Assembly (NCBI RefSeq): GCF_003481825.1
Contig: NZ_QULW01000006.1
Location: 1 to 64,000 of the forward strand
Length of the DNA stretch: 64,000 nucleotides
Reading direction: 5' to 3'
From: Clostridium sp. OM02-18AC
GTDB taxonomy: Bacteria; Bacillota; Clostridia; Lachnospirales; Lachnospiraceae
Positions 49,046 through 56,089 of the stretch are shown piece after piece (position 1 is the stretch's first letter; the number at the start of each line of letters is the position of its first letter). The notes beneath the pieces are model-generated. The model was given only the letters and a program-made list of their open reading frames with translations. It had not been told where the DNA came from and ran no database searches. The translations under genes were made by a program, and so were the position numbers.

Positions 49046-49088
49046 GTTAAAAAAAATGGTGTTCTTCCTTTCTGGAAGAACACCATCG
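49046..49088 (-). terminator. terminator after fba
   Basis: ATGGTGTTCTTCC (49056-49068) pairs perfectly with GGAAGAACACCAT (49074-49086); on the minus strand eight T follow. It is one of the strongest terminators in the window. Confidence 0.92.
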
Positions 49089-49171
49089 TTCCCTTCTTAA
49101 AATAAACCATTAGTTTGGAAAAAGCAAGTGTTTTTTTGCATTTTCCAGTATTTTTTTCAAAGCACTGAAAT

Positions 49172-50035
49172 TCAGGCTTTTCCAACGGAACCGAACAGTT
49201 CCATCTTCTCTTTTACAGTTGCCTTGATTGCCTCTGCTCCCGGTGCAAGCAGCTTACGCGGATCGAAGCCTTTGCCTTCCAGATCTTTGCCTGCTTCAAT
49301 ATACTTACGGGTTGCATCAGCAAACGATAACTGGCACTCGGTGTTTACGTTGATTTTTGCTACGCCAAGGTCAATCGCTTTCTTGATCATGTCAGCCGGG
49401 ATACCGGTACCGCCATGCAGAACAAGCGGCATATCGCCAACCTTCTCTTTGACTGCTGCGAGCGTCTCAAAGCTTAAGCCCTTCCAGTTTGCCGGATATT
49501 TGCCGTGGATGTTGCCGATACCTGCTGCCAGGAAGTCTACGCCGAGATCTGCAATCATCTTACACTCGTTCGGATCTGCGCACTCGCCCATACCGATTAC
49601 GCCATCTTCCTCACCACCGATGGAGCCTACCTCAGCCTCGATGGAAAGTCCCATAGCATGAGCAACTTTTACCAGTTCTTTGGTCTTCTCTACGTTCTCC
49701 TCGATTGCATAATGGGAACCATCAAACATGATGGAGGAGAAACCAGCCTTGATGCATTTGTAGCAGCCATCGTAAGTGCCGTGGTCTAAGTGCAGTGCTA
49801 CCGGAACGGTAATGTTCATTTCCTCGATCATGGCTTTTACCATTGCGGAAACAGTCTTAAAGCCGGTCATATATTTGCCTGCGCCCTCGGACACGCCCAG
49901 AATAACTGGGGAGTTTAACTCCTGTGCGGTTGCAAGGATTGCCTTGGTCCACTCCAGGTTGTTGATGTTGAACTGACCTACTGCATAGTGTCCTTCTACT
50001 GCTTTTTTCAGCATTTCTGTTGCAGATACTAACAT
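49172..50035 (-). CDS. fba: class II fructose-bisphosphate aldolase
   Basis: A 287-residue Zn-dependent aldolase. Metal and catalytic residues lie in ALHLDHGTYDGCYKCIKAGF, GSIGGEEDGVIGMGECADP, AAGIGNIHGKYPANWKGLSF and DMPLVLHGGTGIPADMIKKA, with INVNTECQLSFADATRKYIE after. It cleaves fructose-1,6-bisphosphate in glycolysis. ATG 50035 has GGAGG 8 nt upstream; the frame extending to 50092 is rejected. It has its own promoter after thrC. Confidence 0.96.
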   Translation of the reverse strand: MLVSATEMLKKAVEGHYAVGQFNINNLEWTKAILATAQELNSPVILGVSEGAGKYMTGFKTVSAMVKAMIEEMNITVPVALHLDHGTYDGCYKCIKAGFSSIMFDGSHYAIEENVEKTKELVKVAHAMGLSIEAEVGSIGGEEDGVIGMGECADPNECKMIADLGVDFLAAGIGNIHGKYPANWKGLSFETLAAVKEKVGDMPLVLHGGTGIPADMIKKAIDLGVAKINVNTECQLSFADATRKYIEAGKDLEGKGFDPRKLLAPGAEAIKATVKEKMELFGSVGKA

Positions 50036-50136
50036 GTTCAAAACCTCCGTTTTTCTATAGTTTTGCCGCAATGCCTGTCCCAAACCAGACACCCTCTGTA
50101 ACGGACTTACATTTTGTTACTGCGGCTACTGTCTCT

Positions 50137-50165
50137 ATTATAGTACAAAAACTAATTTTTGTGAA
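50137..50165 (-). promoter_or_regulatory. sigma-A promoter of fba
   Basis: On the minus strand TTCACA (50165-50160), 17 bp, perfect TATAAT (50142-50137), about 100 bp before fba and just after the thrC stop. Confidence 0.7.
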
Positions 50166-50182
50166 GCATATAACAGGATTGT

Positions 50183-51670
50183 CTACAGCCCAAGAATTTC
50201 TGCCACATTCTTCTCCATGTCTGCCGCGTCGCACTCTCTGGTATGACGGATCTTTGCGTTGCGGATTTCTTCCACAGCACGCGGGATTGCCACACCGGAT
50301 GCTTTGCACAGCGCATCGATGGATGCAAATTCATCGGTGTCTGCCTCCTTGCCTGTCACCGCTGCCATAACGCTGTGGGAGAACTTGTACGGACTTGCAG
50401 TAGACGCAATGACCGTCGGCGTCTTGTCTCCGGTTTCTTCCACATACTTTTTATATACGCAGGAAGCGACTCCGGTATGCGTATCAATGATATATCCGGT
50501 TTCATCTGCCAGATGCTTAATGCCTGCAGCATTCTCTGTCTCTGTTGCATAGCCACCCACAAAGTCTTTCATGAACGCTTTCATGGAATCCGTTACCGTG
50601 TAGGCACCCTGCGTGCTTAAATCTTCCATAAGCTTCTTATTTGCAGCCGCGTCACAGCCGGTGCTTAAGTAAATAAGGCGCTCTAAGTTGCTGGAGATCA
50701 GGATATCCATGGACGGGGAGTTGGTCAGGATAAATGCCCTCTTGCGGTCATAAGTACCGGTCTTAAAGAAGTCGTAAAGAACCTTGTTGTCGTTGGAAGC
50801 ACAGATCAGGGTCTTGATCGGCACGCCCATCTGTTTTGCCAGATATGCAGCAAGAATGTTTCCAAAGTTTCCAGTCGGAACTGTCACGTTGATGAGATCG
50901 CCATTCTGGATCTCGCCGTTTAATAGCAGTTTTGCATAAGCGTAAACATAGTAAACAACCTGCGGAACCAGACGGCCAATGTTGATGGAGTTTGCAGAAG
51001 AAAGCTGGAAGCCCTTTGCTGCCAGTTTTTCCGCAAATGCCTTATCACCGAAAATTTTCTTAACACCAGTCTGGGCGTCATCGAAATTACCATGAATGGA
51101 AACAACCGCAGTATTTTCGCCTTTCTGGGTTACCATCTGCAGTTCCTGTACTTTGCTGACACCACCCTTCGGATAGAAGACAATGATGCGAGTTCCCGGT
51201 ACATCTGCAAAACCTGCCATAGCAGCCTTACCGGTATCACCGGAAGTGGCCGTTAAGATTACGATCTCATTTTCCACATGATTTTTCTTTGCAGAAGTGG
51301 TCATAAGATATGGAAGAATGGACAATGCCATGTCTTTGAACGCAATCGTGCTTCCATGGAACAATTCCAGATAGTAAGCACCGTCTGCCTTTACAAGCGG
51401 AGCAATCTCCTCCGTATCGAACTTGCTGTCATATGCGTGATCGATGCAGTAACGCAGCTCTTCTTCTGTAAAGTCTGTCAAGAACTGCTTCATAACACGG
51501 TATGCCGTCTCCTGGTAAGTCATGCCAGCCAGTTCTTCCATAGATACATCCAGTTTCGGAATCGAAGTCGGCATGAATAATCCGCCATCCTCTGCCAGTC
51601 CCTTCAAAATAGCCTGGGATGCTGTCAGTCCGCTTTCGCCGCCTCTTGTGCTCTGATATGTTAAATTCAT
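50183..51670 (-). CDS. thrC: threonine synthase
   Basis: A 495-residue PLP enzyme of the longer threonine synthase class. The N-terminus is MNLTYQSTRGGESGLTASQA. The PLP Lys is in LFHGSTIAFKDMALSILPYL (about residue 113), and VILTATSGDTGKAAMAGFAD and TVPTGNFGNILAAYLAKQMG form the cofactor phosphate site. It converts O-phosphohomoserine to threonine. ATG 51670 has GGGAGAAAGGAAAAA upstream; the frame to 51763 is rejected. Monocistronic, with its own promoter. Confidence 0.95.
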   Translation of the reverse strand: MNLTYQSTRGGESGLTASQAILKGLAEDGGLFMPTSIPKLDVSMEELAGMTYQETAYRVMKQFLTDFTEEELRYCIDHAYDSKFDTEEIAPLVKADGAYYLELFHGSTIAFKDMALSILPYLMTTSAKKNHVENEIVILTATSGDTGKAAMAGFADVPGTRIIVFYPKGGVSKVQELQMVTQKGENTAVVSIHGNFDDAQTGVKKIFGDKAFAEKLAAKGFQLSSANSINIGRLVPQVVYYVYAYAKLLLNGEIQNGDLINVTVPTGNFGNILAAYLAKQMGVPIKTLICASNDNKVLYDFFKTGTYDRKRAFILTNSPSMDILISSNLERLIYLSTGCDAAANKKLMEDLSTQGAYTVTDSMKAFMKDFVGGYATETENAAGIKHLADETGYIIDTHTGVASCVYKKYVEETGDKTPTVIASTASPYKFSHSVMAAVTGKEADTDEFASIDALCKASGVAIPRAVEEIRNAKIRHTRECDAADMEKNVAEILGL

Positions 51671-51732
51671 AGCTTTTTCCTTTCTCCCTTTACAAGTATG
51701 CACAGGTTTTCTGTAACGATTATTTTTTGTTG

Positions 51733-51762
51733 ATTGTAGCACAGGCGAACAGGATTTGTCCA
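51733..51762 (-). promoter_or_regulatory. sigma-A promoter of thrC
   Basis: On the minus strand TGGACA (51762-51757), 18 bp, TACAAT (51738-51733), about 63 bp before the thrC start. Confidence 0.55.
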
Positions 51763-51872
51763 TGATTTATTCTGGTTACAATTTAAAAAATTCCAACCGG
51801 ATTTTTTCATCCCAAACCAGGAAATTATGTTTCGGAACACTTTTTTCTGGGCAATCCTGCATGAGATGTGTA

Positions 51873-51901
51873 TTGAAGGTTCCTTTCGGATATGCTAAAC
51901 T
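51873..51901 (+). promoter_or_regulatory. sigma-A promoter of the CmpB-like coiled-coil protein gene
   Basis: TTGAAG (51873-51878), 17 bp, TAAACT (51896-51901), about 68 bp before the ATG at 51969. Confidence 0.6.
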
Positions 51902-51968
51902 AAATGGATATTAAGAAAAACACTCAGAAACAACTTACTTTTCACTGCACAGCATGAGGAGAACTGCA

Positions 51969-53168
51969 ATGTACACTTACGCGTGGTATCACTGGCTCAC
52001 TTTCTTTTATATCTACTGTTTTTTCGGCTGGATCTTCGAATCTACCTATGTATCCCTAAAGCAGCATCGTTTTGTCAACCGGGGATTTTTACGTCTTCCC
52101 ATGCTGCCTTTATACGGAACCGGCGCAGTCATGATGCTCTGGGTATCCCTTCCAGTCAAAAATAATCTGTTTCTGGTTTACTGTTCCGGCGTTGTTGCTG
52201 CCACACTTCTGGAATATGTGACCGGTTATGTGATGGAACGTCTGTTTAAGGTCCGTTACTGGGATTACAGCAATCAAAAGTTTAATCTTCATGGATATAT
52301 CTGCCTGACCTCTTCCATCGCCTGGGGATTTCTTACCATCTTCATGACGGAAGTGATTCACAAGCCGATGGAACGCTTTGTACTGAACCTGCCGCCAGCA
52401 CTGGAATGGTGTCTGCTGGGCGTAATCAGCGGATGCTTTGTCATGGATACCATCCAGTCCACCAAGGAAGCACTCAATCTCGCCAAGGCACTGGAACGTG
52501 TTGCAAAGCTGCGGGCCGATCTGGACGAAATGCAGGTACAGCTTGCTTTATTGAAAGCTGAAACAGCACAAAATATTGAAACCGCCAAAGAAGAGTTGCG
52601 CATGACTGTGGCTGAAAATATTGAGTCTGGCAAAGAAATAGCAGCCGCACGCAAAGAGGCTCTGGAAGAAGCCGTTGCTGCCGGAAAAGAAAAACTGGCA
52701 GAAACCGCCGCTGTTCAGAAGGAACGCCTGACCGAAGCAGCTTCCGCACGGAAAGAACGTCTGACCGAGGCGGCTTCCGCGCAGAAAGAGGCACTGGCAA
52801 CCGCTGCCGAAATTCACCGGGAAGCCATTGCTGCACGGAAGGAAGAACTGGCAGAAGCAGTGGAGGCTCACAAAGAAACGATTGCCGCACGCAAAGAAGA
52901 GTTTGCAGAGGCACTGGAAGCTCACAGAGAAAACGTCGCTGCACGCAAAGAAGAACTGGCTGCAGCAATCGATCTCAAAAAAGCTTCCCTGGCAGCCCGC
53001 ACCAGCAGTCTGAACGAAAAGATTGCCGACACGAACCGCCTCTTAAAAAACCAAAAAACAATTGGGCGTCCTTCTATTCTGCGCCGCAACCCATCTGCAG
53101 TTTCCAGACATTTTGCTGATGCATGGAAAGAACTGTATAAAGAATGGGATGATCAAAACCACGCTTGA
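51969..53168 (+). CDS. CmpB/PF06541-like membrane protein with long hendecad coiled coil
   Basis: A 399-residue protein. The first 165 residues hold four or five membrane helices with the conserved WHWLTFFYIYCFFGWIFES-like opening (YHWLTFFYIYCFFGWIFEST) and YVTGYVMERLFKVRYWDYSN, typical of the putative ABC permease family PF06541/COG4905. Residues about 175-365 are an Ala/Glu/Lys/Arg helix. It has 11-residue repeats (such as VQKERLTEAAS), then 18-residue units (such as AHKETIAARKEEFAEALE). ATG 51969 has GAGGAG 7 nt upstream. The function is unknown; the membrane domain plus a long cytoplasmic rod suggests a scaffold. A LysR gene follows 60 bp later. Confidence 0.8.
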   Translation: MYTYAWYHWLTFFYIYCFFGWIFESTYVSLKQHRFVNRGFLRLPMLPLYGTGAVMMLWVSLPVKNNLFLVYCSGVVAATLLEYVTGYVMERLFKVRYWDYSNQKFNLHGYICLTSSIAWGFLTIFMTEVIHKPMERFVLNLPPALEWCLLGVISGCFVMDTIQSTKEALNLAKALERVAKLRADLDEMQVQLALLKAETAQNIETAKEELRMTVAENIESGKEIAAARKEALEEAVAAGKEKLAETAAVQKERLTEAASARKERLTEAASAQKEALATAAEIHREAIAARKEELAEAVEAHKETIAARKEEFAEALEAHRENVAARKEELAAAIDLKKASLAARTSSLNEKIADTNRLLKNQKTIGRPSILRRNPSAVSRHFADAWKELYKEWDDQNHA

Positions 53169-53228
53169 CCGGGATCATGATTCAACATTCCGGTTCAAAT
53201 CGCCTGATTGCAGCACCGGAGGCATCTT

Positions 53229-54191
53229 ATGGATTTAAAACAGATCGAATACATTGTAAAAATTGATGATGAACACAGCATCACACGTGCTGCGGAAAAA
53301 CTTTTTGTAACCCAGTCCGCCTTAAACCAGCAGCTTCTTCGTCTGGAAAAAGAACTGGGCGCCCCGCTCTTTCATAGAAGCAAGGTGGATATGCGCCCCA
53401 CGGAAATCGGTCAGGTTTATCTGGATAACGCAAGAGAAATCCTGCGGATCAAACAGCGTACCTACAACCTGATCAACGACATGACGGATGCCAAAAAGGG
53501 GCGTCTCTCCATCGGCTTCACTCCGGGTCGCGGAAGCGAAATGTTCACCCATGTCTACCCGGCATTTCACCAGTCTTACCCAAATGTCATTGTAGAACCA
53601 CACGAATTAAGCGTACACCGCCAACAGCAGATGATTGCCCAGGGAAATCTGGATATCGGATTTCAGACGCTGTCCGAACGCCAGCGTACGGACAGTGAAT
53701 ACATAAAACTTGGTAAGGAAGAGATTTTTCTTCTGGTTCCAAGCATTCATCCGGCTGTAGAACAGCTCTCGGCAAAACCAGTTTCCCCACTCCTGCATTC
53801 AGCGCAAAACTCCGGTCAGACAGATCCAGCTTCCATTTCTTCTGCCTTTCCGATTGCCGACTTAAGCCTGTTTCAATATGAACCATTCGTGTTGATGTAC
53901 AAAGAATCCACGATCCGCGCCATCACAGATGATATTTTCCGCAAATCCGGATTCACACCGAATGTTCTCTTTGAAACCTCCAGCAACAATACCGTGCTTT
54001 CCATGATCCAGGCAAATCTCTGCTGTGGAGTTGTCCCGGAACACTACGTGCGCAATCTGCCGCCCAGCGTCAGCTGTTTCGCCTTTCCGTCCCACCCATC
54101 CTGGGATATTGTGGCCAACTACCGTAAGAACGGATATCTGAGTGAAGCCGCCCGATATTTCATCGAGCTGGTGCGGAACTTCTGGAAATAG
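53229..54191 (+). CDS. LysR-family transcriptional regulator
   Basis: A 320-residue LysR protein. The N-terminal helix-turn-helix is LKQIEYIVKIDDEHSITRAA then LFVTQSALNQQLLRLEKELG. The C-terminal PBP2-like domain has FTPGRGSEMFTHVYPAFHQS and LCCGVVPEHYVRNLPP. ATG 53229 has CGGAGG 6 nt upstream. It may be co-transcribed with the coiled-coil membrane protein (60-bp gap) and ends in a large hairpin. The target and co-inducer are unknown. Confidence 0.88.
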   Translation: MDLKQIEYIVKIDDEHSITRAAEKLFVTQSALNQQLLRLEKELGAPLFHRSKVDMRPTEIGQVYLDNAREILRIKQRTYNLINDMTDAKKGRLSIGFTPGRGSEMFTHVYPAFHQSYPNVIVEPHELSVHRQQQMIAQGNLDIGFQTLSERQRTDSEYIKLGKEEIFLLVPSIHPAVEQLSAKPVSPLLHSAQNSGQTDPASISSAFPIADLSLFQYEPFVLMYKESTIRAITDDIFRKSGFTPNVLFETSSNNTVLSMIQANLCCGVVPEHYVRNLPPSVSCFAFPSHPSWDIVANYRKNGYLSEAARYFIELVRNFWK

Positions 54192-54215
54192 CAATTTAAG
54201 TATACGAAACAAGAA

Positions 54216-54267
54216 AGGGCCGAAAGCTTCCGCCCCGCCGTATGGCGGGGCAGGAACTTTCGGCCCT
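54216..54267. terminator. long hairpin between convergent LysR and proS genes
   Basis: AGGGCCGAAAG(C)TTCC(G)CCCCGCC, loop GTAT, then GGCGGGG...GGAA(C)TTTCGGCCCT. It serves two convergent genes. The outer CGAAAG/TTTCG and inner GC block are built like the hairpin at 26581-26636. Confidence 0.7.
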
Positions 54268-54296
54268 AATCATTGCGTTCACGGTATGGTTATATT

Positions 54297-55730
54297 TTAG
54301 TATGCTCTTCCCCAGTATACCATCTTTTTAGCCGGCTTGCCGCAGCATACGCACTTGTCGGAGAGGGTCTCCTGTGCGAACGGCATGCAGCGGGAAGTTG
54401 CTGCGGTATCTTCTTTGATCTTGTCTTCGCAAGCCTGATCGCCGCACCACATTGCCTTTACAAAACCAGGTTTCTCGTTGATGGTCTTTACAAACTCATC
54501 ATAAGTGGTTGCCACATAGGTATGGGAATCGCGGTGTGCTCTTGCACGCTCCAGCATATCGTGCTGAATGGTGTCTAAGAGTTCGCTTACCTTTGTCTCG
54601 ATTTCATCCAGGGAAACGGTTACTTTCTCATGGGTATCGCGGCGTACCAGTACCGCCTCATTGTTCTCGATATCTCTCGGTCCGATCTCAACACGTACCG
54701 GAATACCACGCATCTCAGACTCACTGAACTTCCAGCCCGGGCTCTTGTCGGAATCGTCGACTTTCACCTTAAAGTTGGAAAGAACATCTCTTAACGCAAA
54801 TGCTTTGTCCAGAACGCCCTCTTTCTGCTGCTGGATCGGAACGATCACAACCTGGGTCGGAGCGATTCTCGGCGGCAGTACCAGACCATTGTTGTCACCG
54901 TGTACCATGATGATGGCACCGATCATACGGGTGGTCATACCCCAGGAAGTCTGATGGACATACTGCAGGGTATTGTCTTTTGCTGCATACTGGATGCCGA
55001 ATGCCTTTGCAAATCCATCGCCGAAGTTATGGCTGGTACCGGACTGCAGTGCTTTTCCATCGTGCATCAGGGACTCGATGGTGTAGGTTGCCTCTGCTCC
55101 TGCAAATTTCTCTTTGTCGGTCTTCTGTCCGCGGATAACCGGGATTGCCAGAACCTGCTCGCAGAAATCTGCATACAGATTCAGCATCTGGATGGTTCTT
55201 GCCTCTGCTTCTTCTGCAGTTGCATGTGCGGTATGACCTTCCTGCCACAAGAACTCTCTGGAACGAAGGAACGGACGGGTGGTCTTCTCCCATCTTACAA
55301 CGGAACACCACTGGTTATATACCTTCGGCAGATCGCGGTAGGAATGAATGTCTTTTGCGTAGAAATCGCAGAACAGGGTTTCCGAAGTCGGACGTACACA
55401 CAGGCGCTCCTGCAGCGGCTCCAGACCACCGTGGGTTACCCATGCAACCTCCGGTGCGAAACCTTCTACGTGATCTTTCTCTTTCTCAAGCAGGCTCTCC
55501 GGAATGAAGATCGGCATATAAACATTCTGAACGCCGGTTTCTTTGAAACGGCGGTCCAGCTCATGCTGAATATTCTCCCAGATTGCGTAGCCTGCCGGTT
55601 TGATGACCATGCAGCCCTTAACGCTTGCATAATCACACAGCTCTGCTTTTTTTACCACATCCGTATACCACTGGGCGAAATCTACGTCCATGGATGTGAT
55701 TGCTTCTACCATTTTTTTGTCTTTTGCCAT
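54297..55730 (-). CDS. proS: prolyl-tRNA synthetase, archaeal/eukaryotic-type
   Basis: A 477-residue class II synthetase of the short ProS type 3, without the editing insertion found in E. coli ProRS. Motif 2 and neighbours are YNQWCSVVRWEKTTRPFLRS and EFLWQEGHTAHATAEEAEAR; motif 3 is in TTRMIGAIIMVHGDNNGLVL. The C-terminal domain has Cys pairs (CGDQACEDKI, DKCVCCGKPAKKMVYWGRAY) and ends in Tyr. It charges tRNA-Pro. A T-box leader lies upstream. Confidence 0.96.
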   Translation of the reverse strand: MAKDKKMVEAITSMDVDFAQWYTDVVKKAELCDYASVKGCMVIKPAGYAIWENIQHELDRRFKETGVQNVYMPIFIPESLLEKEKDHVEGFAPEVAWVTHGGLEPLQERLCVRPTSETLFCDFYAKDIHSYRDLPKVYNQWCSVVRWEKTTRPFLRSREFLWQEGHTAHATAEEAEARTIQMLNLYADFCEQVLAIPVIRGQKTDKEKFAGAEATYTIESLMHDGKALQSGTSHNFGDGFAKAFGIQYAAKDNTLQYVHQTSWGMTTRMIGAIIMVHGDNNGLVLPPRIAPTQVVIVPIQQQKEGVLDKAFALRDVLSNFKVKVDDSDKSPGWKFSESEMRGIPVRVEIGPRDIENNEAVLVRRDTHEKVTVSLDEIETKVSELLDTIQHDMLERARAHRDSHTYVATTYDEFVKTINEKPGFVKAMWCGDQACEDKIKEDTAATSRCMPFAQETLSDKCVCCGKPAKKMVYWGRAY

Positions 55731-55757
55731 GGTTAATCTTCCTTTCTTGAAAATATT

Positions 55758-56035
55758 AAAAAAGTCACCCGGTCCTTTGCCATCTCTGACAAGGGACCGA
55801 ATGACCAGATAAATTCGGCGGTACCACCCTGATTAGCACTTTCTACATAAAAAGCACTCGCTCTATGCTCCGTTAACGCCGGAAACTACGCTGCAGTTCA
55901 CTGCAGGACTCCAAGGCCGGTTCAGCACTCAGGGACATGAAAGTCTTGCACCAAAATGACTCTCTCTCTGAAATGTAGTGGATGCTTACTAATCCTCTTC
56001 ACTGTCATATTGTCTTATAAACATCTGCCGCATAC
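55758..56035 (-). ncRNA. T-box riboswitch of proS
   Basis: On the minus strand the T-box AGGGTGGTACCGCC (55830-55817) is followed by a terminator stem CGGTCC/GGACCG, extended by GTCA/TGAC, with TTTTTT at 55763-55758. Upstream are the stem I features, including GATTAGTAAG (AGTA bulge) and a GGTGCAAGAC region. Uncharged tRNA-Pro should stabilise the antiterminator and switch proS on. A CCU or CCC specifier in GTCCCTGAG is possible but not proven by eye. It fills the 350-bp gap upstream of proS. Confidence 0.9.
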
Positions 56036-56089
56036 GACTCAGACGGACATCTTGAAAGCCGCTTGCACCGCATAACTGCATGCTTGATT

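Noticed and set aside
51954..51968. Earlier start for the coiled-coil membrane protein
   Set aside because: The ATG at 51969 has GAGGAG at ideal spacing; the earlier codon overlaps that ribosome binding site.
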